This document shows positions 28,074-36,494 of a stretch of DNA of 64,000 bases, piece by piece (position 1 is the stretch's first letter; each line of letters begins with the position of its first letter). Below the pieces are notes generated by a model. The model had not been told where the DNA came from. It was given only the letters and a program-made list of their open reading frames with translations, and did not search any database. The DNA lies in the NCBI RefSeq assembly GCF_965200585.1, contig NZ_OZ241361.1. One strand, written 5' to 3'. The DNA is from Bacterioplanoides sp965200585 (lineage in GTDB: Bacteria; Pseudomonadota; Gammaproteobacteria; Pseudomonadales; Oceanobacteraceae). The position numbers were made by a program, and so were the translations under genes.

Positions 28074-28161
28074 CGCTAGCCAGGGTCGTCCGCTTTACCG
28101 CCTGAGTCAGGCAATCACAAACGGAAGCGGTTTCAGCCTGTTCCTACGGATGAGAAACCGC

Positions 28162-28167
28162 TAGAAT
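28162..28167 (+). promoter_or_regulatory. Possible -10 element of fba
   Basis: TAGAAT followed by AGCGCGC, 39 bases before the fba start, resembles a sigma-70 -10 hexamer. A good -35 is not evident (TGTTCC at 17-base spacing is weak). Tentative. Confidence 0.3.
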
Positions 28168-28205
28168 AGCGCGCAATTGAAACACACCAGATAAGGTACT
28201 TATAC

Positions 28206-29270
28206 ATGGCTCTGATCAGCATGCGTCAGATGTTGGATCACGCCGCCGAATTCGGCTACGGCGTGCCTGCTTTTAACGTTAACAACCTGGAACAAATGCG
28301 CGCCATCATGGAAGCGGCCGACAAAACCGATTCTCCGGTTATTGTTCAGGCTTCTGCTGGTGCCCGTAAGTACGCCGGTGCGCCTTTCCTGCGCCACCTG
28401 ATTCTGGCGGCGATTGAAGAATTTCCACACATTCCGGTATGTATGCACCAGGATCATGGCGCATCTCCTACCGTATGTCAGCGTTCTATCCAGCTGGGTT
28501 TCAGTTCGGTGATGATGGATGGTTCTCTGGGCGAAGACGGCAAAACGCCAATGAGCTATGAGTACAACGTTGACGTGACTAAGCGCACGGTTGAAATGGC
28601 ACACGGCTGTGGTGTGTCGGTTGAAGGTGAGCTGGGTGTACTGGGTTCTTTAGAAACCGGTCAGGCTGGTGAAGAAGATGGCGTTGGTGCAGAAGGCACT
28701 CTGACTCACGATCAGATGCTGACTGACCCAGAAGAAGCCGCCGACTTCGTTAAGCAAACCGGTGTGGATGCACTGGCGATTGCCTGTGGTACTTCTCACG
28801 GTGCTTATAAATTCACTCGTCCACCAACGGGCGATATCTTAGCGATTGACCGTATTAAAGAAATCCATAAGCGTATCCCGGACACTCATCTGGTAATGCA
28901 CGGTTCCTCTTCGGTACCACAAGAATGGCTGGCTGTGATCAACGAGTTTGGTGGCGAAATTCCGGAAACTTATGGTGTGCCGGTTGAGCAAATCGTTGAA
29001 GGCATCAAGCACGGTGTTCGTAAGGTCAATATTGATACTGACCTGCGTCTGGCGTCTACCGGTGCGATTCGTCGCTTTATGGCGGAAAACCCAGCTGAGT
29101 TTGATCCACGTAAATACCTGGCTCAATCCGTTAAGGCGATGTCTCAGATCTGTATCGACCGTTATGAAGCGTTTGGCACGGCGGGTAATGCGTCTAAGAT
29201 TAAAGCACTGTCTCTGGATGCGATGTTTGATCGTTACCAGTCGGGTGAGCTGGACCCTAAGATCGCTTAA
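28206..29270 (+). CDS. fba: Fructose-1,6-bisphosphate aldolase, class II
   Basis: 354 residues, the full length of class II aldolases of the Calvin-type/FbaA group. It reversibly splits fructose 1,6-bisphosphate into dihydroxyacetone phosphate and glyceraldehyde 3-phosphate in the cytoplasm, for glycolysis and gluconeogenesis. Diagnostic segments are YGVPAFNVNNLEQ, the metal-binding HQDHG, VEGELGVLG, ACGTSHGAYKF, LVMHGSSSVP and VRKVNIDTDLRL. The codon choice looks that of a highly expressed gene. It has an AAGG ribosome site and is followed by a strong hairpin terminator, so it appears monocistronic. In Pseudomonas fba follows pgk; here the eCIS island and its regulator lie upstream instead. 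Confidence 0.96.
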   Translation: MALISMRQMLDHAAEFGYGVPAFNVNNLEQMRAIMEAADKTDSPVIVQASAGARKYAGAPFLRHLILAAIEEFPHIPVCMHQDHGASPTVCQRSIQLGFSSVMMDGSLGEDGKTPMSYEYNVDVTKRTVEMAHGCGVSVEGELGVLGSLETGQAGEEDGVGAEGTLTHDQMLTDPEEAADFVKQTGVDALAIACGTSHGAYKFTRPPTGDILAIDRIKEIHKRIPDTHLVMHGSSSVPQEWLAVINEFGGEIPETYGVPVEQIVEGIKHGVRKVNIDTDLRLASTGAIRRFMAENPAEFDPRKYLAQSVKAMSQICIDRYEAFGTAGNASKIKALSLDAMFDRYQSGELDPKIA

Positions 29271-29290
29271 TCTGCTTGTATTGTTTGATA

Positions 29291-29316
29291 AAAGCCGGCT
29301 TTTAGCCGGCTTTTTT
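29291..29316 (+). terminator. Rho-independent terminator of fba
   Basis: A perfect 9-base stem (AAAGCCGGC paired with GCCGGCTTT), loop of 5, followed by a run of T, 20 bases after the fba stop. Confidence 0.9.
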
Positions 29317-29393
29317 GTGCCGTTCATTTATTCTTCTAAGCTTTGGTATTGGTTAAGCAATGAGTCACACAAGATAACGGACAAAAAGCAGGC

Positions 29394-29428
29394 AAAAAAA
29401 AACGGGCAAATAAATACATATTTGCCCG
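29394..29428 (-). terminator. Rho-independent terminator downstream of sufE
   Basis: On the - strand a 10-base stem (CGGGCAAATA with TATTTGCCCG, loop of 6) is followed by nine T. It lies about 125 bases past the sufE stop and would end the dapC-sufE transcript. Confidence 0.85.
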
Positions 29429-29553
29429 CTGAATAGAGTGGATTTGTTTAAACTACATGTAAAATTGTGTGATCACAATACGACTTTTCTATTAGTCATC
29501 ATTAAATTGTCATCGTTAAATGTTTGACGCTGACTTTCGGGAATAAACGTCAA

Positions 29554-29988
29554 TTAACCCAGCTTTTTTGCCGTTTCCTGAATTTTCTGTACCATCGCGC
29601 GTAAGCCATTTCCCCGGGTCGGACTTAAGTGCTTGACCAGATCGACCCCTTCAAAATACGCATCAATATCAAATTCCAGAATTTGCTGAGCGCTCTTATG
29701 ATTATACGCTGCCAGCACCATACCTAATAAACCACGCACAATATGGGCGTCGGAATCGGCCTCAAAGCTGAGAGTGCCATCATTATTCTGGCTGTCGATC
29801 CACACCTGGCTCTGGCAGCCACGTAGCAGGTAGTCGTCATTTTTTTTGTCATCGGCCATTGCGGGCAATTGCTTGCCGAGGTCGATGATGTATTTGTATC
29901 TTTCTTCCCAGTCGTCGAAAAAGCCCAGAGTATCAAGCACATCGTCGCTGGTAATGGTTTTGCCGAAATCGTTTTCAGTAATGCTCAT
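29554..29988 (-). CDS. sufE: SufE-family sulfur acceptor for cysteine desulfurase
   Basis: About 144 residues from the ATG at 29988, which gives the usual SufE length and N-terminus; the frame is open further upstream but that extension overlaps dapC and is not family-like. SufE/CsdE takes persulfide sulfur from a cysteine desulfurase and passes it on, mainly for iron-sulfur cluster assembly. The acceptor cysteine is in YLLRGCQSQVW (Cys58), and the C-terminal HLSPTRGNGLRAM is typical. The gene starts 16 bases after the dapC stop, likely one operon. No cysteine desulfurase gene is nearby, so its partner must be elsewhere. Confidence 0.92.
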   Translation of the reverse strand: MSITENDFGKTITSDDVLDTLGFFDDWEERYKYIIDLGKQLPAMADDKKNDDYLLRGCQSQVWIDSQNNDGTLSFEADSDAHIVRGLLGMVLAAYNHKSAQQILEFDIDAYFEGVDLVKHLSPTRGNGLRAMVQKIQETAKKLG

Positions 29989-30004
29989 AGCTAAAGTTCG
30001 GTTC

Positions 30005-31213
30005 CTATGCCTGTTCGGTTGACAGAGATTCAATAAACTGACGGATACGTTGTGCTGCTTCAATACATTCTTCAACGCTGGCGACCAGCGCCATTCGTAC
30101 CCGACCAGCACCAGGGTTAATGCCATCGACGGTGCGGGATAAGTACGAGCCAGGCAGTACGGTCACGTTTTGCTGAGCGAATAATTGCTGGGCAAACGTT
30201 TCTTCATCAATTGGGGTTTTCAGCCATAAATAAAAGCTGGCATCGGTTTGCCGGACATCCGCTACCGGTTGCAGAATATCGAGTACGGCAGCAAATTTCT
30301 GGGTGTATTGGCGGCGGTTTTCTTCAACGTGTATTTCGTCATTCCAGGCAGCAATACTGGCCAGCTGAGTCTGAACCGGCATGGCACAGCCATGATAGGT
30401 ACGGTACAGCAGGAACGGCTTAAGCAGTGTCGCATCACCGGCAATAAAGCCGGAGCGCAGTCCTGGCAGGTTGGAGCGTTTGGATAATGAATGGAACACC
30501 ACACAACGTTTGTAATCGTCGCGACCTAAACGCTGACAGGCTTCTAATAAGCCCAATGGGGCGTCGTTACCCTCGACGTAAATTTCCGAATAACACTCGT
30601 CACTGGCAATGATAAAATCATGTTTGTCGGCCAGAGCAATCAGCTTTTCCAGCGTACTGAACGGAATCACCGAGCCGGTTGGGTTACCGGGAGAACACAA
30701 GAACAGCAGTTGGCAATGATCCCAGACAGAAGCATCCACCGCGTCAAAGTCCGGAATAAAATGATTGTCTTCCAGGCAAGGTAAAAAGTGCGGCTCAGCA
30801 CCGGCCAGGTAAGCTGCCCCTTCATAGATCTGATAAAACGGATTCGGGCTGACCACCAATGGCTGACTGGCAGTACGATCAACGGCTGCCTGAGTAAAGG
30901 CAAAAATGGCCTCGCGGGTACCATTTACCGGGATCACCTGAGTCTGTGGATCAACACTATTCAGTTTAAAACGCTGCTGTAACCACTGAGCGATGCTGTC
31001 ACTCAGTTCCGGTAGGCCTTTGGTGGTCGGGTAGTTTTCCAGACGGTGAATATTGTCGATTAAAGTTTGTTGCACAAACGCCGGTGCCGGATGTTTGGGT
31101 TCACCAATGGATAAGGCAATATGGGGTAAATCCGGATTTGCGGTTACGGCGGCTTTCAGACGCGTGAGTTTTTCAAACGGATAAGGCTGTAATTTGTTAA
31201 GATCCGGATTCAT
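30005..31213 (-). CDS. dapC: Succinyldiaminopimelate transaminase
   Basis: 402 residues, a fold-type I PLP aminotransferase. It converts N-succinyl-2-amino-6-ketopimelate and glutamate to N-succinyl-diaminopimelate in lysine and peptidoglycan precursor synthesis. Family features: LQPYPFEKLTRL at the start, LSIGEPKHPAP, YPTTKGLPEL, the LFLCSPGNPTGSV turn, DECYSEIY and the PLP lysine in HSLSKRSNLPGLRSG near residue 240. These match DapC rather than general aspartate aminotransferases. It is the first gene of a dapC-sufE unit. Upstream is a 163-base gap shared with the divergent GGDEF gene. Confidence 0.92.
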   Translation of the reverse strand: MNPDLNKLQPYPFEKLTRLKAAVTANPDLPHIALSIGEPKHPAPAFVQQTLIDNIHRLENYPTTKGLPELSDSIAQWLQQRFKLNSVDPQTQVIPVNGTREAIFAFTQAAVDRTASQPLVVSPNPFYQIYEGAAYLAGAEPHFLPCLEDNHFIPDFDAVDASVWDHCQLLFLCSPGNPTGSVIPFSTLEKLIALADKHDFIIASDECYSEIYVEGNDAPLGLLEACQRLGRDDYKRCVVFHSLSKRSNLPGLRSGFIAGDATLLKPFLLYRTYHGCAMPVQTQLASIAAWNDEIHVEENRRQYTQKFAAVLDILQPVADVRQTDASFYLWLKTPIDEETFAQQLFAQQNVTVLPGSYLSRTVDGINPGAGRVRMALVASVEECIEAAQRIRQFIESLSTEQA

Positions 31214-31254
31214 GCTGCACCAAAGTGAATAGTAATCAAATTTGCTGGTGGCGC

Positions 31255-31260
31255 ACTATA
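31255..31260 (-). promoter_or_regulatory. Possible -10 element of dapC
   Basis: TATAGT on the - strand, about 42 bases before the dapC start, followed by GCGCC. No convincing -35 was seen at 16-18 bases, so this is tentative. Confidence 0.28.
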
Positions 31261-31376
31261 GCATTTTGTTGGCCCAATTGCTGAATTGGTACATACCCTC
31301 CAATGAGCTGACGCATCGCATTGCAACTTGATATGAGGCAGGTTGTTAAAGGATTAACTGTATTCTAATAAGTCTT

Positions 31377-33233
31377 ATGAGTTGTATATTTTCCTATCCT
31401 GTTGACCGCTTAATGGCGCAGCTGGTGCCACTGTTGCTGCAGGTATCACTGCTGGTGCTGGGCCTGTCTGTATCTCAGGCTTACGCGGGTGCTCAACAGG
31501 GAGAGCTGGATGCCTTTGCCTGGGATCCCCGGGAAGTGCCACTGTTACTCGATGGTGAGTGGGGCTTTCGCTGGAATGAACTGGATACCGCCGAAGCCTG
31601 GCAGGCGCCGACTGCGCCCTGGTTTACTATGCCGTCCACTTGGGACAGCGGTGGCAGGGCTGGCTGGCAACACCCCGGGGTAGGCCATGCGACCTTTACC
31701 CTCAGTGTTAACCATGTGTCAGCTGGCTATGAATACGCGGTACTGGTGCCAGAGCAGTCGACTGCATTTCGTCTGTACGTGAATGAGCGCCTGGTAGCTG
31801 AGGGTGGTCAGGTGAGTGATCAGCCGGACTTCGCCCAAGCCTATAATGGCAATCGGCTGATTATGATTCCAGCGCCGGATCAGGGCCAGCTAAGGTTTAA
31901 ACTGCACCTCTCAAATTACCATCATCACAGTGGCGGGCCATGGCAGGTCATGACATTAGGTCAGCGTGACGCGATGGTGGATGAATATTTTTCGGTCACC
32001 GTGTATGAAGCCATTGTTGCCAGCTTGATGGTGATTATGGCGATTCTGCTGGTGTTGGAATATTACGCTGATCCAAAAGATCGCTCGGGATTATGGCTGG
32101 GGCTGTTTGCTCTGGTGTTGGGGATTCGTCTCGGCATTACCGGCTATACCCCGTTTTACTGGATACTGGATGAGCAACTGCCGTGGCAATGGCATATGAC
32201 GATTGAATATCTGACGATGCTCACCGCGCCGGTGTTTTTTACCGCCTGGATTCATACCAGCTTTCCCAGAGATTTATCCGCTACGGTCGCCAGTGTGATC
32301 AGTGCTCCGTTTCTGTTGGCAGCGGCAGTGTGTATCGTGTTGCCAACCCTGTATTTCAGCGCTCTGCTGAATGTATTTGTTTATATGTTGTTGCTGGTCA
32401 CGCTATTAGGCATTGGTTTGTTGCTGTGGATTTGCTGGCGTGGACGTGACGGCGCACGCTTATTGTTAGTGGGTGTGGTGCTTCTGGGAACGGCCATTAC
32501 CCATGATGTGCTGGTGAATTTGCAGCTGCTATCGGAATCGCAATGGATTTCAGCCGGGTTGCTGGCATTTGTACTCACCCAAACCAGTAATCTGTTAGGC
32601 CTGCGGGTCCGGCAGCGACGTCAGATTGAATTTTTAAGTGCTCAGCTGGCAACGGCTAACCAAGAGCTGGAGAGTCGGGTCGAAGTGCGTACCCGGGATC
32701 TGGCTGAAAAAGCCCAGGCGTTAGAACGCGCTAATAATCAGTTGCAGGTATTGGCGAATGTTGATGGTTTAACCGGTTTGCTGAACCGGCGGGCTTTTTT
32801 GGCCCAGATGAAACAGTTGAGTCAGTTATCCGCTCAGGTGGCGTTGCTCTGGATCGATGTCGATTACTTTAAGCAAATAAACGACACCTATGGTCATGCT
32901 GCTGGAGATAAGGTGCTGAAAAAGCTGGGTCATATTCTCGGTAGCTTAGGCCGGGATCAGGATCGTGCCGGGCGCTTGGGCGGCGAAGAGTTTGCTTTGC
33001 TGTTGCTCGATTGTGATCAGGCGGGGGCACAACAATATGCCCAACGGTTGCAGCAGTCCATGCAGCAGATGCTCTTTCCGGAGTGGCCAGCGTTAAGCAA
33101 CATCACCGCCAGCATCGGTATTGCCAGTGGCCGTCTTGGCGACGATACCTGGGAAACACTGATACGTCAGGCGGATGAAGCCATGTATGAAGTGAAGCGT
33201 AACGGTCGCAATGGCTACCGGTTTGCTGACTGA
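31377..33233 (+). CDS. Diguanylate cyclase with 7TM-DISM sensor region
   Basis: 618 residues. An N-terminal signal-like segment (to about residue 37) is followed by a beta-rich periplasmic domain (about 60-190) of the 7TMR-DISM extracellular type 2 kind, then roughly seven membrane segments (205-410), a short coiled coil (RTRDLAEKAQALERANNQL) and a C-terminal GGDEF domain. The active site reads GGEEF near 536, and NVDGLTGLLNRRAF opens the domain, so it should make cyclic-di-GMP. An RDQD sequence at the right distance upstream looks like an intact inhibitory I-site. The sensed ligand is unknown. Start is uncertain: an ATG at 31413 would give a more standard signal peptide. A hairpin with T-run follows the gene. 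Confidence 0.88.
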   Translation: MSCIFSYPVDRLMAQLVPLLLQVSLLVLGLSVSQAYAGAQQGELDAFAWDPREVPLLLDGEWGFRWNELDTAEAWQAPTAPWFTMPSTWDSGGRAGWQHPGVGHATFTLSVNHVSAGYEYAVLVPEQSTAFRLYVNERLVAEGGQVSDQPDFAQAYNGNRLIMIPAPDQGQLRFKLHLSNYHHHSGGPWQVMTLGQRDAMVDEYFSVTVYEAIVASLMVIMAILLVLEYYADPKDRSGLWLGLFALVLGIRLGITGYTPFYWILDEQLPWQWHMTIEYLTMLTAPVFFTAWIHTSFPRDLSATVASVISAPFLLAAAVCIVLPTLYFSALLNVFVYMLLLVTLLGIGLLLWICWRGRDGARLLLVGVVLLGTAITHDVLVNLQLLSESQWISAGLLAFVLTQTSNLLGLRVRQRRQIEFLSAQLATANQELESRVEVRTRDLAEKAQALERANNQLQVLANVDGLTGLLNRRAFLAQMKQLSQLSAQVALLWIDVDYFKQINDTYGHAAGDKVLKKLGHILGSLGRDQDRAGRLGGEEFALLLLDCDQAGAQQYAQRLQQSMQQMLFPEWPALSNITASIGIASGRLGDDTWETLIRQADEAMYEVKRNGRNGYRFAD

Positions 33234-33237
33234 CTTC

Positions 33238-33266
33238 AAACGACGTTATGTCGACGTAAGTCGTTT
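33238..33266 (+). terminator. Possible terminator after the 7TM GGDEF gene
   Basis: AAACGAC pairs with GTCGTTT around a short inner palindrome and is followed by further T. It starts 5 bases after the stop codon. It overlaps the interspersed repeat copy 2, so the hairpin may be a property of that repeat. Confidence 0.5.
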
Positions 33267-33278
33267 TTCAACAGCCTG
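33241..33278 (-). repeat. Interspersed repeat, copy 2
   Basis: The reverse complement of the element at 21612-21649, with 32 of 38 bases identical. It lies in the 49-base gap between two convergent genes (the GGDEF gene and the EAL-GGDEF gene). Confidence 0.6.
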
Positions 33279-33282
33279 CCAG

Positions 33283-35022
33283 TCAGGCATCGGCTTCCGT
33301 CAGGTAGCAGTAGGCACTGCCGCCTAACTGCTTGGCTTTTTTCTTCGCCTGAGCCGCCAGATTTGCCATATGCTGGCTGCTGCCATTGTTAATTAATGAC
33401 GAGGGCACAATGCCAATCGACAGCCCCAATAATGGGAACTGCCCGTGCTGGCCATTACGATCGCTGCCCAGAATAAATCCGGCTTGCCAGTCGTCTTCGC
33501 TGTGATATTCACGGCTTTGCTGAATAAACGCGTCCAGTATCTGCTGGCATTGCTGTTTCACATCGGCGGTCTCGGTGATCACCACAAAATCATCACCTCC
33601 GATATGGCCAATAAAGCAGGCCGGTGAGCAGTTGTGCTGCAATAACTGGCCGAGCCAGCGTAAGACGGAATCACCCTGGCGGTAACCATAGTGATCGTTA
33701 TAGGGTTTAAAGAAGTTCAGATCGACATAACACAGGTGAAACGGCTTATGCAGCTGTAAACGCTGCTCAATGGCTTCATCAATCAGCACATTGCCCGGCA
33801 ATAAGGTCAGTGGGTTGGCATAACGCGCTTTCTGAATCTGACGATCAGTAATGCGCTTTAATAAGTCTTTGGTATTAACCACTCCCTGATAACGGCCCAT
33901 ATGTGTGACCAGAAAGTGCTGCCGTAAATAGTGATCTTCGTCGTCAGTAATGATCTTACTGACTGCTTCTAGCGACATAGCGGCGTCAACAATTAACGGC
34001 GACTGCTGCATCAGCTGGTCGGCGTTTTTCTTTTCATACAACGCCCGACCATAAGGCAGGGCAAACATTTCCAGCAGTTTACGGCGGTGCAGTAAGCCAA
34101 CCGGGCGTTCGTTTTCAATCACTGGCAATGACATCAGTTGCTGATCGTTCCGGAATAATTCGTCGGCCGCCGCCAGGCTGGTATCCGGCTGAATATAACG
34201 AACTTCATGACACAGCTGGGATATCGGTTGCTCCAGACGACTTCCGGTGCGTTTCTGCTGCTCCTGACGCTCGCCATTAGGAATGATCACCTCAGGCTGA
34301 ATCTGAGGGCGACCTAATAAATACCCCTGACCGAGATAAATACCAAAGCTGCGGATCACCTGCAGTTCGGCTGGCTGTTCAATCCCTTCGGCAATCACTT
34401 CACAATTCAGCTGCTCACACAGATGCACAACTGACGCAACAAAGGCTTGTTTCACCGTGTCCTGATCAATGCGATCAATAAAATGGCGGTCGATTTTGAC
34501 GTAATCAGGATTGATTTCGGACCAGAGTTTTAAGCCGGAATAACCACTGCCCAGATCATCAATCGCAATGCGGTAGCCAAGGCTTTTCAGATAGTCGATA
34601 CGCTGAATAAAGTCTTCCATATAGGTAATTGGAAAACGTTCGGACAGCTCCATTACCACCTGTTGTGGATTGACTCCCAGATCTTTCAGGCGTCCGGTTA
34701 AATAATCAATTTCACTTTGATCAGCATCCAGAGTCTGAGGTGTGACGTTCAGAAACAACAACCCGGAGAGTTGTGATTGTGAGAAATGATGAGCCGCCGA
34801 GCGCAAACATAAATGTTCCAGCTCGGTGACCTTGTCAAACTGCTGGGCAGCCTGAAACATACGCTCCGGGTGTTGCAGCATATGGCCGGGTTCTCCCCGG
34901 CTTAAGGCTTCGTATCCCAGCGCTGTGTGGCTGCGTAAATCAACAATCGGCTGCAGCACGGAATAGAGTACTTCGCGGTTGAGAATATCATCCAGACTTT
35001 CTTCCAATGCTTGCGGCATCAT
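33283..35022 (-). CDS. EAL-CBS-GGDEF cyclic-di-GMP protein
   Basis: 579 residues, soluble. An N-terminal EAL phosphodiesterase domain (about 15-250) has LGYEALSRG, VMELSERF, IAIDDLGSGYSGL, VKIDRHFID and VIAEGIEQ, so its catalytic residues appear intact. A pair of CBS-like segments (about 265-400; MSLPVIENERPVGLL and LVTHMGRYQGVVN) may sense a nucleotide. A C-terminal GGDEF domain follows, with PLTLLPGN and the active-site motif GGDDF; no I-site RxxD is present at the usual place. This EAL-first order with internal CBS is known in a group of dual-domain proteins. It may act as phosphodiesterase, with the GGDEF half regulatory or active. It is convergent with the other cyclase gene. Confidence 0.88.
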   Translation of the reverse strand: MMPQALEESLDDILNREVLYSVLQPIVDLRSHTALGYEALSRGEPGHMLQHPERMFQAAQQFDKVTELEHLCLRSAAHHFSQSQLSGLLFLNVTPQTLDADQSEIDYLTGRLKDLGVNPQQVVMELSERFPITYMEDFIQRIDYLKSLGYRIAIDDLGSGYSGLKLWSEINPDYVKIDRHFIDRIDQDTVKQAFVASVVHLCEQLNCEVIAEGIEQPAELQVIRSFGIYLGQGYLLGRPQIQPEVIIPNGERQEQQKRTGSRLEQPISQLCHEVRYIQPDTSLAAADELFRNDQQLMSLPVIENERPVGLLHRRKLLEMFALPYGRALYEKKNADQLMQQSPLIVDAAMSLEAVSKIITDDEDHYLRQHFLVTHMGRYQGVVNTKDLLKRITDRQIQKARYANPLTLLPGNVLIDEAIEQRLQLHKPFHLCYVDLNFFKPYNDHYGYRQGDSVLRWLGQLLQHNCSPACFIGHIGGDDFVVITETADVKQQCQQILDAFIQQSREYHSEDDWQAGFILGSDRNGQHGQFPLLGLSIGIVPSSLINNGSSQHMANLAAQAKKKAKQLGGSAYCYLTEADA

Positions 35023-35093
35023 TACTACAACCTTTTATCAGCCTGTTACATGAACCTGCTGATGCTGCAGTGTGGTTATGACGAAACGATGAC

Positions 35094-35116
35094 GCTTCGT
35101 CAATTATTGATGAAGC
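35094..35116. other. Inverted repeat in the gap after the BMP gene
   Basis: GCTTCGTCAA, 3-base loop, TTGATGAAGC: a 10-base stem with one wobble pair. It has no T-run on either strand, so it could be an operator for the EAL-GGDEF gene or an mRNA end hairpin. The rest of the gap 35023-35168 shows nothing further. Confidence 0.45.
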
Positions 35117-35168
35117 ACTTACTTCAGCGCTTATCTAACCCGAAGAGCAGAGGTTAGAGAAGCAGCGG

Positions 35169-36263
35169 TCAGAAGAATAACAATGACCCTTTCACGCCCT
35201 GAACATACCAGTTCATACGGTGCAGATCCTCATCATCCAATGCCTGGCCCGGACGAACCCGGGTACGGCCACGATGATTGCTGATCGGCCCGGCAAATAC
35301 CTGCTTTTCTCCGGCTTCAATTTGCTGCTGTAACTGATACACATCCTGTTGTACGGCGGTTGGAATTTTTTCACTTAAATGCACCAGGCGTGACGTTGAG
35401 TCTTTCATGCCGGTCCATTCACTGCTGCTTTGCCAGCTGTCGTTCAGTAGTGCTTCGATGCGCTTAACATAATAAGGAGCCCAGTCATGAATCACTGAAG
35501 CCAGATGATACTCTGGAGCAAAGGACGACATGTCGGCGTGATAGCTGATGACATAGGTCTGGCGTTTTTCGGCAACTTCAGCAACAGCTGGTGAGTCGGT
35601 GTGGTGGGTCAGCACATCCGCACCTTGATCAATCAGTTGATTGGCCAGCTTGGCGGCTTTTTCCGGGGCGTACCAGGCTTTGGTCCATTCCAGAATAACT
35701 TCCGCTTCCGGGTTGGCTGCCTTAACGCCCAGAGTGAAAGCATTAATGCCGCGAATCACTTCCGGGATGGCGTGGGCGGCGACGTAACCAATCTTATTGC
35801 TACGGCTCATTTTACCGGCGATATAACCGGCCAGATAGCGCGGCTCATAGGCCCGGGTAGCGTAGTTAGCCAGGTTAGTCGAACTGCGGTCACCAGTAGC
35901 ATGTTCAAATTTCACCTCCGGATTCTGGCGGGCGATATGGGCGGAAGACACCATATAGCCCATCGACGTGGTGAAAATAATGTCATTTTCGTCGGCCAGT
36001 TTTTGCAGCGTCTCACGGGAAGCGCGGCCTTCGGGCACAAACTCGACAAAACTGGTTTCTACTTTTGGGCCAAAACGTTCGTCGATGGCCTTACGCCCCT
36101 GATCATGGGCATAACTCCAGCCAACATGATTGGCCGGGCCAACATAGACAAACGCGGCTTTTAACGGCGCGGCCTGGGTTGAATGGATAAAAGATAAGCT
36201 GGTGGTGATTATTGTTGTTATTGTCAGCAGCATCCGTGTCAGATAAGTGGGGAAGTGGGTCAT
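35169..36263 (-). CDS. BMP-family periplasmic substrate-binding protein
   Basis: About 364 residues from the ATG at 36263, preferred because GAGG lies 8 bases upstream; an in-frame ATG at 36296 lacks a ribosome site. An N-terminal signal peptide ends near STQAAPLKAAF. The body matches the basic membrane protein (BMP) family of ABC transporter binding proteins: AFVYVGPANHVGWSYAHDQG, ETLQKLADENDIIFTTSMGY, YEPRYLAGYIAGKMS and LTHHTDSPAV. Members bind nucleosides, purines or related ligands. There is no lipobox. No ATPase or permease gene lies nearby, so it is an orphan binding protein or acts with a distant transporter. Confidence 0.88.
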   Translation of the reverse strand: MTHFPTYLTRMLLTITTIITTSLSFIHSTQAAPLKAAFVYVGPANHVGWSYAHDQGRKAIDERFGPKVETSFVEFVPEGRASRETLQKLADENDIIFTTSMGYMVSSAHIARQNPEVKFEHATGDRSSTNLANYATRAYEPRYLAGYIAGKMSRSNKIGYVAAHAIPEVIRGINAFTLGVKAANPEAEVILEWTKAWYAPEKAAKLANQLIDQGADVLTHHTDSPAVAEVAEKRQTYVISYHADMSSFAPEYHLASVIHDWAPYYVKRIEALLNDSWQSSSEWTGMKDSTSRLVHLSEKIPTAVQQDVYQLQQQIEAGEKQVFAGPISNHRGRTRVRPGQALDDEDLHRMNWYVQGVKGSLLFF

Positions 36264-36436
36264 GCTGAAGCCTCGTTGCTGTATTTTGCTGATCATGTGG
36301 TCAGGATTGGATTTTCCTGATTGGACGGTCAGGAATCAATAAGAGAGTGTATAAATTGTCACCAGTAAGGCTGTGTTTTGCTGTTATTGCGTGATTGAAG
36401 CGACAAACTGTTCAAATAATGGTCAGCTTTTGCCAT

Positions 36437-36462
36437 AAAAAAGGCGACCATTGCGGTCGCCT
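36437..36462 (-). terminator. Rho-independent terminator of the cytochrome/FAD oxidase pair
   Basis: On the - strand an 8-base stem AGGCGACC with GGTCGCCT, loop of 5, then six T. It lies about 30 bases after the oxidoreductase stop. Confidence 0.88.
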
Positions 36463-36494
36463 AATAACGATAGGAGCAGGTAAAAGACCCGGCT

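Noticed and set aside
29463..29480. Palindrome ATTGTGTGATCACAAT as a CRP site
   Set aside because: The half-sites TGTGA and TCACA overlap and lack the 6-base spacer, and no gene starts nearby.
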